From contig NW_019774069.1 of NCBI RefSeq assembly GCF_001039355.2, positions 679,838 to 743,837 on the forward strand: 64,000 nt of DNA, given 5' to 3'. This DNA is from Lingula anatina. Taxonomy: Eukaryota > Brachiopoda > Lingulata > Lingulida > Lingulidae. Each line of letters begins with the position of its first letter. Position 1 is the stretch's first letter. A model generated the notes under the pieces. That model searched no databases. It worked only from the letters and a program-made list of their open reading frames with translations, and was not told where the DNA came from. Of this stretch, positions 24,855 to 38,800 are shown one piece after another. A program made the translations under genes and the position numbers.

Positions 24855-27800
24855 ATGTCGAAGGGGTTTAAGATACACGTTGACATATTTGGACAGGAGG
24901 AACAGACACAGGTTTGTAAATTCATCATAATTGGTATAAAACCGCTTCTTGCACTCTGGCAGACTATGACCCAGTTGCAGAGGGCAGGTGGTTTCCGCCC
25001 CGTTTCAACAGTTTTGTCACCATCTCCAGTCAGCCAGTCAGTTGGTCCAGGTTACAAATAAAAGTTCTAAGTCCAAAATATAATATAAATCAAGTATCGT
25101 TGCTTCAACAGTTCCTTTAGTCAGAAGTTGAAACTAGAATTAGCGTTCATCCATATAAAGGGTTATCTCTCTAGACTCTCAAGTTACCTTATTTAGGGAA
25201 GGAGGTTACTAGTGTTAAAATAGTGTATACCTTGTAGGTTCAGTCAGCTCCTTTCTCTCTATCCTGCATTTGCAGGAAGGCTTCGAGAGGTGATTGCTCT
25301 ATCCTAGAATGAATGGCCTCAAAGACCTTGCTACACTGTACTGTACATACTCAGTAACTTCCTTAATTTGGTTCAATACCAATGGGTGTAACGTACTTCA
25401 TTCATGATTTGTTAATTTCACATTTTGTGTCCCATTTATAATTTTCTCTTGTTGGTTCAATATTTAATTGTTGTCTCTATGAGTATCATCCAATATTGCT
25501 AAAAATGAGGGTGTCGGCACTGCCTGGTGTCAAAAGAGACTTGGAATTGTGTAAGAATCTTTGAGGTAGTATTAACTTTGCAGCAGTGAATGTAAAATGC
25601 TGTTTGCTGGGGGTGTCGACTTAGAAAACAATTAATACTATAGTGACACTCATTTCTGAGTCAGAACATGATAAATTCAGACTGTTGTGCAATTGATTAA
25701 TTCTTCAGAACTTAAGAGAAAATAACCAGAAAAATATCACTGGATAAATTCTTTCTGCTTTTTAGTGCTGTACCACACTTGTTAGTCTGCCATTATATCT
25801 AACTATTCTCCAAATCCTGTAAAACCTTGCATATTTACAAGTTCTCAGACCTTTGTGTTATGTTGGATTATCCCCATTGTTTACTGACTTTTGGTCTGCT
25901 GCCCTTTCAACTGTTGCCCTTTCATTGTATACCTTACCACAGGCTTTTCATTCCCCATCTGATACAAGTATCTTTAGGATTCATGAGGTTATGTTCATTT
26001 TGAACTGTGTATCCTGCTGTATTATTCATTATGTTGTGCATTATTTTCATTCAGAGGCGTTTCTTTTGTATTGAAGCACAATAGAGGTTTTTCTTGGTGA
26101 TCTTGTTAAGACAGATTAGTACTAGTATGTTTATGTATAAATGCCTCAAAATAAAGTGGGTTAATTTGCATTAAATAAAAGGTAAGTGCAATATCACAGG
26201 GAACCACCAGTCTAGAGTCTACTAGTAAGTATCAGTGTAATGTTAGGTTCTAATCATCACAACCTGATGTTATAATGCCATTTAACTCCAACAGTGTAGA
26301 TGAAGATATGCCTGAGATCACTTATTAATATTAAATAACAACAACAACAACAATAATAATAATAATAAAAATAATAAATAACATTTAGAAATTTAGAAGA
26401 TAATAATAATTTAGGGGGTCTAAGGGAATAGTTGGAAGTTTTTAGTTATAAGTAATTAGTTATTGAATTACTAGAGTTCTTGTAATTTCCCAATATTTTT
26501 TGCAGAGTGAAATTGACAAAAATGCTGTGGCTGTATTTCAAGCAACATTAGAACCCCAGCTGTTACCAGGTAATTATGTTTTAATCATTGTGGCAAGAGT
26601 GCTTAACATTATTGCCAAATGTAAAAGTTAAAACAGTTAAGAAAAGTCAGCAGCACAGGATTGCTATAAAAGCATAAATGATAAACAATGTTTCATCTCA
26701 GATTAACAGACTATCCTTTCTCCTCCTGGCATTGAGTAGAATACAGAAAGCTGGTGATTATATGACTATGTTAGAAACAAGAAGAGGTGTGTTAATCTAA
26801 TTGCATTCAGCGAGTGACCCTGCAGGGTTGGATTGATCTATGTAGAATGAGTTTCATTGGGCCTTAGGTGTGAACAAGCTATGATGTAAATCTTTTTGTT
26901 GCTTCTCTTTCTTCAATTTAAGTAAGAGAGGTAAGATAAGATACAGTTGTTTCAAATTTTTCATCTTGACGCATGAAAAATTTTAATAGAATTTAAGAGA
27001 GAAAAGCAAAATGACAAAAAGTACAAAAAGACTAGATTATTAAATGTTACTCAGTATATGTTTATGTCATGAGTTTTGTGTTTAGCAAAAAGATCATATA
27101 CGTTTTAGGAGAATTGATTGTTGGCCATGCTCAGAATGTGTTAAAGTTTAGTGCCTACAGCGAGCAGAAGCAAGGCATCTCAGGGTCATTGTTTTGCACC
27201 AACTTCAAAGTGAGCTTTGTGACAGCAGACAGATCATCATATGATGGGGTAATGAACCATTTAAATGTGAACTAGCTTAAAGCCTTGTCAAACACATGTA
27301 CAGTAACTGTAGTAACCATCATATATCTGATGGAACCCTATGATTTCAGTCAAGATTGTAAAAAGGACTTTTATTTTGTGACATATATTAAGATCAGGCT
27401 TTTTTTGGGGGGGGCATTTTCACTTTTAAATGAACATCAGACATCTTGTTTTCTTAAAATTATTATTTAAAAAGTTAATAAAAGGTCATCTTTGTATGCT
27501 TCAGTGTAAGATGAGCTGTTGTGTCAAACATTAATTTACATAAAAAACACAAAACTTACCTTCTAAGCATTGTTTATAACCTTTTTGTTTTTAGGAACAC
27601 AACAATCAGAGGAACTTGTTACTAGGAGAAAATGATATTGCCCTATGTAATATAGATGACATCTACCAAGGTAAGTACTAAGTACAAATATTAAAGAGTC
27701 ATAAAGTGACACACAAAGATAAAAATTAAGGATAAAGTTACAATGACAGGTGACATTCTTTTTATTGTAAAGATATTGTCTTTGCCTTTTGTTCTGAGTA

Positions 27801-30800
27801 TAAAGAAAGAAAAACACTATGCCTTGTTCTGCAAAATGAAAAAAAAAATGATAATAACAAAAAATTCAAACTAAATTTGACTCAAGTTATGGTGGCCTTC
27901 AGTTGCTGACAGTTGTCACACTTAGGCTAAATGTTACTTACCTAAAGGGCATAAGGCTTTGGGTATGACTTATCTAGCAAATAAATTAATGGCCTGGGGC
28001 CAGTGCCTATTTCAAGTATATACCATAGCCTGTGTATTAAGTAACTGTGTTTTGCAAACATAGTAAACCATAGTTTCTGTTGCTCATATGCATGTGGTTT
28101 TTGTTACAACACTGGATTGTCAAATATTTTTGCAGTAAATGTTAGAATTTAGTATTTCGCTTTTTAGTACTAAAATAAAATTTTAACTCACTTTTTTAGA
28201 AGCTAATATAGTTATCTTTTGTATCTTATGAAATAATGTAGGTAATTCTTTAATGGTATTTAAGTCCATTGAAATGTTGCTTTCATTTGCTTCATTAAAA
28301 CCCACATAAAATGTTTATCTGAAGTGCTACATATTTTCATCCGTCCATTCCTCTTTTATGAAATCTGTGAATCAAATTGATTTTGCAATGTGAAAGTTTG
28401 ATAAATAAACCAATATTTCCCTGTTATGAGTAAATGTTCCCTGTCATCTCAGTCCTTCATTCCTTTCATTATATATGCAGCCTCATATCCAAAGCTGCCT
28501 ACAGAAACATTTGTTCCAAAGATAGGTAGGTTGCTGCTTGGTATGGTACAAGAACATGCATCTCTCACTGCTAAACCTGCAAGTTTATATTAGCCATATT
28601 TCAAGGCATGTTATATTATTATTATTATCATTTTGTTTTTAGCTTCCTATTCCCTCACCCATCACTCCTCAATCCTCAAACCCATGATAATGAAATTATT
28701 AATTGCATTGAGTTCTTCATGAAATATTTATTATTTGTATTTTCAAATTCAACTAACCTTTGTATTGGTAATGCATAACATCTATTCAGTACTTTTGTAT
28801 GTTTTATGGACATCTTTGCATGTGGTGCAACATGTATGTCAAGCTCTTTCTGTTTCAGAGTTGAATCTGCCATTCATGAAATTTTAGTATCAGTTTTATT
28901 ATTGGAATGAGATTAAAAGACAGCAGTGCCATCTAGTTTTAATATAGGGCTCAATATTTTGAGTCATAGTTTTATTAGTGGTAACAATGTGATGAATATT
29001 GCACTTGTTTCTATTTTTTTTTACTTATGGGGCAGTGCACTATGAACTGCTGTGTAATCTACTGCTAAGTTAATGCAGATTCTGTATATTTCCATGATTT
29101 ATCTATGTTGGCCACTTTATGGTTTTTGTACCGCTTTGATAGTTTCCCCTTTTTATTTACATGGTTGGAAAAACATTTTTGGTATGCAATAGTAATAATA
29201 ATGATGATGATGATGATGACGATGATGATGATGATGATGATAATGCACCCACAGCTGAATCTTTTAATTCATATTATAGTGTAAAGACAGATGTATTAGA
29301 AACCAATCAGTGTGTTAAAACAGAAACCTGAACAATGCCTTGCTAAATAATGAATCTTGTCCAGTGAATAAGCTTGTCAATTTGTCAATTTTGAAAGCTC
29401 CTTTTTTTTCCTTGGGGGGAGGGGGGGGGGGCACTCAGATTTCAACCACAGAAAATCAAAAGTGTATGTACATAATAGGTATAAAACAACTTTTATAACC
29501 CACGAATCCCAGTTTACCTCCACTTTATTCCAAGTCCCTTGCTTAGCGACCTTTGCATGCTGTTAAGTTGTCAATTGCACTGAAATGTTTTTTCTGTGGT
29601 AAAGTTGGTCTAGATCCTGGCAATGCCTCTCAGTGGCATGTTGACTGTAGCAGACCCAATACTCCTAATGAGAAATTTCGACCTTTCAAAGCTAAAAAAC
29701 GGAGCAGGAAGGCTAACTTTAAACATCTAGGTAGGATCTTGTGGAGGGAATTATTCGTAGAATTGTTTTAAGTTATTGCCTATCGAAGTTTACAGTTCTT
29801 TTAGTTTCAACTTTGTGCTTATTTAAGAGCAATTTTATGACTTCAGTTTTGATGTCTTTGATATGTAGCTTTATGTCTGAATGAGAAATTACATTAACAC
29901 AAATATCTGTTTTACCCTCTTGTAACTATTTATTTATATAAAAATTTGTTACAGTTCAGGATAATATGTAGACCTACAGTGAACCTATGTTTCAAAAATA
30001 ATGTTATTTTATTGTCTACTTAATGTTGAATGCAAGATGCTTTAAAAAGGCTATGTGGCAGTGTTTGAATGTCCAGTGATACTCTTACTAGTACTCATGA
30101 CTGCTACAATTTAGATTACTTGAAAAGGATTGTTCACAATATCATTACTGAAAATATTTTTAAAATATAAAGTACATATGTGATCACTATTAATTTTAAT
30201 TTTGTCACAAAGACATACTGACATATATGTACTAGTACTCCAAATATGCATGCATACACCTCCATCCACACCATAATAAAACCATTTGTTGCACTCATTT
30301 GTTACTATTCTTCAAAAATTCCATTTTAGTGTCAACTGGAAAGCGGAAGAAGTTTACTCCTGGAGGCAACCTGACTGGGAAGGTGAAGACACTGGAGATC
30401 AGGTGCAAGGTAAGATAGACAGGAAGGTAAAGGGTTGTAATCAGATAAGACCTAGTATTTGAAATAGCTATCAACTTGGTAGTGTGAGAACTATCAATAA
30501 TTCCACCATGATACTAAATTCTAGTTGTCTCACCATGCATCTTTGAAGAAGTTTTGTTTTGCTTTTGTAAGATTTCAGCCAAATTTATTTGGGACTTCAG
30601 AACATGATGTCCTTAATGCAGTCTGCAACATTAGACACTCAAGCTTACCCAACTCCAAGACACAGTACAGAAGGATCCAGAATTCACTGTAGGTCGGATC
30701 ACACTTCTGGTTTTCAAAGTGTTTATCAGTATGCACTTCGAAGTATCAGATGCGGCACGCATACCAGGCAAGAGGGTGTTGCGTCTGATACTTAAAAGCG

Positions 30801-33800
30801 CGTACTGATACACACCTTGAAAACCAGTAGCGTGATCCAATCTACGTACAGTGAATTCAGGATCCTTTCATGCTGCATCTGGTAGTTGGGTAGGCCTGAC
30901 ACTGGTACTATGGTAAAATTTTGTTTGGACCAGTAGATTTTCAGAATGTGTAAATTTGGTGGTCCGACATGGCCATTAGATTTTTTTCTATAAGTTTCTA
31001 AAAGAGCATTTGTTTTGATTAATTTTTTTGGGAATGTAACTGATTCTAAAAAAAAAAAAAGTTTGAGAAAATCAGTGTTGCTATTACTAATATTATTGCA
31101 TTAGGGTAAAATGTAAAGTCCTATTGAAATTTTTAGTCATACCAGTGAATCCTTAGTGGGACAAGTAAAATTTAGGAAACTTCATTTCCTCAGAGTTTTA
31201 TTGTCTTTTACAATGGCCCTTTTAGGCACTGAAATGAATCAGATGAGACATTCATATAACAAGCTCTGATAACATTTTGTTTGTATTTTTATTAAGTTTT
31301 ATTTTTATCAAAGATTATCTAAGATAACTGAGATAATTGTTTCACAAAGTTATCAAGCTATGTATTTGCATTTTTAAGTACACACCCTTCTACACATGTG
31401 TGACTTCGAAACTTTGGATAGTTTTGTAGATAAAGCTAGGGCAATTTGTGTTTATTTCATTGATTACCTTTTCCTTTTCAGGACTTGAGTATCCACACCT
31501 TCAGTTTCAAATTTTCACCCAAAGATGAAGCCAAATCGGTTAGTAAACTAACCACATGTAACTCTCTCTCTCTCTCTCTCTCTCTCAACAGTGTTGACTA
31601 TCATTGTTTTTGTGAAAGTTTCAACATATCAGACACAATGCAAGGCTTATGCACAACTAACGCATTTTAGTGTTACCTTTTGAGTAAATGGTGAAAAATG
31701 TCTGGCAGCAGTATTAATTATTTATAACACTATGAAATGTTTAAAATGTAAAGAATATTAAATCTCATACTAGACACTAGAATCCAAATAGCATTAAGTC
31801 CCATATTTTATTTGGCTCTGTCTTATTTGGCCACTCCTTTGACATGAAGGGTCAACAAAAATGTCTTAATTTAAAAGGATGGACAAGCTCAAACCAGTCC
31901 CTGGACAGACGTGGTAGACTGCCCTTCCAATTACGCAGGATATGTTAACATTTTTTGTGGTTCTTTATATGACAGCAGTGGCAATTAGTTCATTTTCCTG
32001 AGGAAGTCTGTGGGATAGAAAACACAATACCTGTATCTTTATTTTATTGTCCAGTATGTGGTTTAATTTCCATTCTTTAAATAGTTTAAAAATACAATTG
32101 AATGAATCAAATCATACACTTTGGTTGCTGCATTTAATTATAACACTCAGACACACACGCATGCACTCACGCACATACAACAACTGCTGACAGATTTGTT
32201 ATTTGCAAGAAGGGGGGTCATTAACTTAAAACTGAAAATTGAAATGAAACTGATTTGTTTTAAACACTTTTTGTGGCTGTTTACTTATAGCAAGTTGAAG
32301 ATAAGTTTTTTTTCTATATTGTTTAGAATGCATGTTTACATGCATTACATGTCTATCAGTTTGACTGATGTGGCAGAGTAAGTTTTTATGGACAGACAAA
32401 ATGTGTCTGGTTTTTCCTGCAGGTCTTATTTGATATTCTGTTGTAATTTCCTTTGTTCTTCTTTCTAATCACCAATTAAAGCATCTGAAAATAAGATAAG
32501 GGGGGCATTCCACAGGTGAAATTGCTATAAGTGTTATTAACTTGAAAAGACAGACAATCTCCTTTATTTCACTTTGCTGAAGCTGAGTCATATTGTCTTG
32601 ATGCTTCTGTCATGAATTCTTTGTGAAAATGACCAGTCTAAAGAAAGGTTCTGAATGGTGTCAAGTTTCAGCCAGCCAGATTCTTCTCTCAAATGAAATG
32701 GTCATGTTGGCATTTTGTACAGGAAATTACTTGTGATCAATTTGCGTTTTTTTTTTTTTTTCCCTGCCTATATGAAATTCTGTGAAGACAAGAAGTCTCC
32801 ACACTACCCAGGCACAGGTGCTTGGTTATATAACTACATTTTACAAATAAAAATTCACAGAGCTGCAGTTGTATATTTGTGGTAGTTTAAAAGGTATTCT
32901 ATTTTAATATTCATTCCTGTGAATTTATCATCACAGAATGTCACTTTTCAGTCATGTTATTATGAGATTTATGTCCCATTTGTCATTACTAATGGGAAAT
33001 GCTATTGTAACCGTAGCAACAGGATTAACACATTTTTTTATGAAGCACATTGACAGTAACATGAAAAAACATTATCTTAGTACTCTGATAGTTCTATTCA
33101 TCATGTGCACTGAATTTGACAGATATAGTTCCTAGCATTGCAGAAATAATGATATCCTTCTACATGGATCTATATCTACTCAGAATAGTTATTCACTGTC
33201 ATTCAGCATAAAGGACACATCAATTTCTTGAAAACATTGTTATAATTAGAAAGATGAACATCATATTTCATCGAGGCAACTTGCATATAAACGAGATTTG
33301 TTGATCTTGTGACCTAATATCATTTCAGTTCACTGCACAGTATGAATAATACCATTTTTCTGCATCACCTGTATGGAGATTGTACATGTACAAGTGACAT
33401 ATGCTTCTCGCTCATGTCAGATATTTATTATTATTCTCTCTACATGCAACATTTTATGTATGGTTGTTATAATCTAATTATTCTCTGCCTGACATTTTAC
33501 AATATTATTATCTATTATCATAATTATCACTATTATCAGTCAACAGGAATTAAGATAATTCCTCTTTTGTAAACTGAATTAAGAGATTCAATATAAAATC
33601 TCCTCATATAAATTAAGCTCAAAGAGTAATTAGAACAAAAATAATGTATAAGTGTAGTTTGATTAGCTCTGAACCTGATTGCCTAAAGGAAATGAAATAT
33701 CTGCTACTGAACTTGCCATATTGATAGTAGAAACTTGGTTATGTTTTCCAAGTATGGTGCACTTCCTCCATAGAGGCAGGCAACATTTCTTGAAAGCTTT

Positions 33801-35791
33801 TCGGAAATGGCTGGAATAAAGGCCGTAAATGAGAGGATCAACTGCATGGCCTAGCGAGTTTAGTGCAAAGCCACCATACAAAACCCAGTTCTCATAGACT
33901 GTCTGTGAGAGAGGGCCTGATATTAAGATTGGAATCAGAATGGCCAGTGGTAGATAAGTGATTATGAAATTAATTGTTAATAGACGCATTGATCGAAACA
34001 CTGATCTGTCCAGTTTGTTAGTGTGAATGATTAAAGAGGCAATAGCAGAGCGATGCAGTTTGATTAATTGCAAGAGCTTTAGGTAGTAAACCAACATGAT
34101 GATGCCACAGACTGTGAACATACAAAGAAATATGATGGGCACCCAGTTGTTGTGAAGACTATAATCTCTGTCCTGCTCTGAACACGTACACACTCCCGTC
34201 ATAAGCACTGGATAGAATACTGTGTATGTGACGAAACAGATTTCCAGAATCACAGTAAATGCTATATACAACAAAACAGACTTGAAATGTATCTGGTGGT
34301 GCTTGGACACTTGTGTATATCTTGCTATGGAGAGTGCCCCTATCAGTAAAACATTCTCCATGTTGGTAAAGGTCGAGCAGGTAAATGCTACTTTGCATAT
34401 TGAGGTATGCACGTCAGGCGTTATCCAGCTGGAGCCAAGAATGCGTAACAGTAAAGATGTTGTGTGCACAGCACAATGAATAAAATCCACAATAGCGAGT
34501 GTGAACATCAGGGAGTGAACTGGAGTACGTAGACTACGCTCCCATATGAAGACTCCAATAATGAATATATTTGATAATGTCCCCAAAACAGTGGCTAGGA
34601 TTAACATTGTGGCAGAGACTCCTACAAGTTCTGTTGGCAGATCACAGCTGCTCAAGTTGTTTGTTGTATTATATGATAGATTCTTTTCTAGATAAGACAT
34701 CATTCTGATGATGAGAATACAATGTAGTGATGGTCAACGGTTGACATTGCTGCTCATATTGCTTGTTGCCTGATCAGATATTCTTCATAAATTCATTAGC
34801 TGTCATGCAATTGCTTTTGTTGACATGTAGCATACACATGTAGCTCATCACAACCCTTTTTATTTCGCTTCAGTCCCTGGAGGCCTGGTTTCTGAACACC
34901 TAGTTTCTCTGCCAGTGACAAATGTGACTGTTAATCTGTTTGTGTAGTCTTTTATGCAGCCTTACATTTCCTAAAAGTAGAAAGATGAGTAATGAAGAGA
35001 TGCTCTGCATTGCATTGCATTATAGTCTTAGATCACATTCACAATGAGTTGAGCCATGGCTTTACAAATCCTGGAACTAAATATGGCGGNNNNNNNNNNN
35101 NNNNNNNNNNNNNNNNNNNNNNNNNNNNNNNNNNNNNNNNNNNNNNNNNNNNNNNNNNNNNNNNNNNNNNNNNNNNNNNNNNNNNNNNNNNNNNNNNNNN
35201 NNNNNNNNNNNNNNNNNNNNNNNNNNNNNNNNNNNNNNNNNNNNNNNNNNNNNNNNNNNNNNNNNNNNNNNNNNNNNNNNNNNNNNNNNNNNNNNNNNNN
35301 NNNNNNNNNNNNNNNNNNNNNNNNNNNNNNNNNNNNNNNNNNNNNNNNNNNNNNNNNNNNNNNNNNNNNNNNNNNNNNNNNNNNNNNNNNNNNNNNNNNN
35401 NNNNNNNNNNNNNNNNNNNNNNNNNNNNNNNNNNNNNNNNNNNNNNNNNNNNNNNNNNNNNNNNNNNNNNNNNNNNNNNNNNNNNNNNNNNNNNNNNNNN
35501 NNNNNNNNNNNNNNNNNNNNNNNNNNNNNNNNNNNNNNNNNNNNNNNNNNNNNNNNNNNNNNNNNNNNNNNNNNNNNNNNNNNNNNNNNNNNNNNNNNNN
35601 NNNNNNNNNNNNNNNNNNNNNNNNNNNNNNNNNNNNNNNNNNNNNNNNNNNNNNNNNNNNNNNNNNNNNNNNNNNNNNNNNNNNNNNNNNNNNNNNNNNN
35701 NNNNNNNNNNNNNNNNNNNNNNNNNNNNNNNNNNNNNNNNNNNNNNNNNNNNNNNNNNNNNNNNNNNNNNNNNNNNNNNNNNNNNNNNNNN

Positions 35792-35831
<40 letters not shown>

Positions 35832-38800
35832 AAATAGAATCAGTTATTTGCATGTTGTGGCCAGCTTTGTCTAATGATGAAAAAATGTTTTGCAAATGTT
35901 TTCCTATTCCAAAGATGATTTTCCCTTAGGAGGCAAATCTAAATATAATTATAGTAATTTAAAAATACAAATTGCCATCAGAATTATTCTCACATTGCCA
36001 ATAATTTGCATCTGTACCTCTATCTCTATAAGTTACACAAAACATGAAAAATTTAGATCCCATACAGTCTCACAGTGGAAAGAGATGACAATGATTTCAG
36101 TTCAAAATAAATGCAGGAAAGGATTAGGTAATACTAAATGGAAAATGTTAAGTGAACATGGGCCATTCAGGAAAATAATCCAAAACCTAATCATAATCCA
36201 GTTTAAGTGGATTGCTTTGCAGCAAGAATTTGACCCCTAAGCTTTTATATAAATTAATTCAAAATAACCTCTGAATGTGAGATGTTGATGAAATAAGTTT
36301 TATTGTATTGTTGCATTGAGATGAATCAATATTTAATGCTTTGGCATGCCATTATTTTCAAATAGGAAATTTGTATTACTTCCTTGTGTGCTATTGAAGG
36401 ATGTTAATTGTCATGTCCTTATCATCTGCTATACTCTGTAATGCTTTTTTATGTTTTGAAAATGCCTTATTTAACAAAATAAGAATATTAGTCACTATAT
36501 AGTTTGGTGACTGGTTCAAGAGAATAACGTTTGGCGCGCGCCCGCACGTGTGTGTGTGTGTGTGTTTCGATGACTTGGAAAAATAAAGCCATGATGTACT
36601 TGGCCAACCTATAAATTGAGCATAATGTGATGTTTGTGATGGTAATGCAGACACAGCATTAATCTCCCTTTTGTGTTTTTACAGTATCATAGCTTATTTG
36701 TCATACGCATGGATTGAGCATACTCCTAGGGAGTCCTTAAATGGAAAGCATTTACTTTACACACAATATGGAATATGATTTGATAAAAAAAAAAAAACAG
36801 ATTCTATTTGTACTGGAAAATTGCACTGCCACTCATAGAAAAAGGAAGCAAGCAGGTCTTGTGGGACCACAGTGCCTTTTTATAGTAAAACAGGCAATTG
36901 ACTTCAGCATGAGGTAGTGTAAAGATCAGCAGGAGTTTAACATAAAGCTTTTAGGTTGTGTTTCCAGTAAAAATGTCATCTTCTTAGAAACTCCCATTCA
37001 ATGCTCAATGTGATTTATTTACCAAGAATCATTAAGAGATGTAGAATTTCCTCTCTGAAATGGACACAAAACACAATGCAGTAACCATTAGGCTTTTTAT
37101 AAGTGGCTTGGATGCACATTTTAACTATAAGATATCTTATTGATTTTCTTTGGGTATTGGAAAAATTGTGTACTGGCAGTCTCCTCCAAGGCATACAGTT
37201 GAGAAAGACAAATTGGTATAAACAACAAAAAATCTTTCACTGGGTCTGTGAACCTATTAGAGACATGCAATAATTGCCCATATCTGCCAGCATTTAACAT
37301 ATTAATAGAATATCAAGTAAAACTTGCAAATTCATGCACCAATTACAGAATTAAAAAAAGAAAAAAAGGTGAAATTTAAATTCTGTTTGCTGGGATAATT
37401 TTGTTAAGATGATGTAGGTTATGCCATTGATTTTATGTGAGATACTTGTCTCATTCCCAATTTTTGTTTCTTACTTGAAATTTTAACATCTTGGATGTGA
37501 ACATAAAATGTTGACTAACACTAGTAATTGAATTTCAAGGAACTTTTAATATTAAATCAAGTATATATAGGTTCTTTTGTCTATAGGCAATGTGGAATAT
37601 AGCCAACAATTTCAAAGAAGGTTCTTTTTCTGAAAAGGAGGACCTTTTTACCCCCTTAGTTGACCCAACCTAAGATGGACATAGAACTTCAGTCTTATTA
37701 TTGTTCAAAGTGGACTTTACCAATCAATGGGTGGTCCTTTGGAACCCACTGTTCCCCCACCCCTGACCTCCTTGCACATGGACCTGTAAAAGATATCAAA
37801 TGTATCCACTCCTATATATTTCCCTGTGGAAATCAGCCAGATATGTTTATGCAGATGAAATGTTGAAGTGCCATAAATTTTAGGTCTTTAACCATATATT
37901 TCACATCATTATATTGACAGAATAACCTATTTACTTGATTTTGAATATAATACAGGTGAAACTTTAAACAGTAATTTGATATTTAGTTTTAAACACTTCC
38001 AAATGTTGTGACAAGATTGCCAAAATGTCTTTGGAGTTTTGCCAATCTTTTATACATTTAAGATTGTAGATAACTGACCACAAATAACATTTGAAAACCC
38101 CAAATCAGTATTTTGTTACAAAATATATGCTTAAGTAAATTTAAGAATGTATGTAGACCATTTTCATCAAGTTTCATGAGAAATGCAATGGATATTTCTT
38201 ACATTTTTCTTCCACAAATATATCTTTTCAGACTGTAACTGCCATTCTTCACCATGCATTCCCTACAAGACTTGAGCTGATGTTTGCCTTTGAATATCAA
38301 GATCCAAACAGACAACCAGGCAAGCAGAGTAAGTCAGTGCCAAACATGTTTATGAAAGTAGACACATTTCACAGACACCAGAAACATATATATACACTTT
38401 GTTACTTGGCAATTATTTTATTGATGGGTGTATCATAAATGAAAGTTCACACCATCAGAGATAAAGTATGCACTGTACTTCATTAAATCAGCCCCATTTC
38501 ATTTGCAGGCCTTTATTACCAGTAATATGTTATTTTCATTTCTCTGTATAATTTTTTAGGCACTGCAGTTGTATTGTGCATAAATGTAATGTTATATGGG
38601 AAAGTTGCGTGATTTGAAAGATTTCACAGAAGAAAGTTTCAAGTTTCATCTTGTCAAAAGTGAAAGCTGCCTTTAAGGACCTTTGATTGATTCTCAAATA
38701 TAATATGGTGAATATCACCTTCAAAAGTGCTTTCAAAATTGCCTTGAAAAATACTTAATAAATGAATAAAAGGAACAATTAAATTGCATTCATTTAATCT

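Larger units (their letters stand above)
31539..38231. other. MTMR intron 7, host of the nested GPCR
   Basis: This intron of about 6.7 kb is the largest in the gene. It holds the antisense GPCR at 33663-34703, a 702-base run of N, a 39-base T tract and a GT microsatellite next to a short GC-rich cgcgcgcccg at about 36533-36564. The other sequence is AT-rich, with nothing I recognise. Confidence 0.7.

Noticed and set aside
30589-30840. Similar proteins predicted on both strands
   Set aside because: The similarity is a consequence of the foldback inverted repeat; neither has a gene-like context.
34992-35895. Long open frames across the run of N on both strands
   Set aside because: They consist of unknown bases plus a poly-T or poly-A tail and encode nothing supportable.
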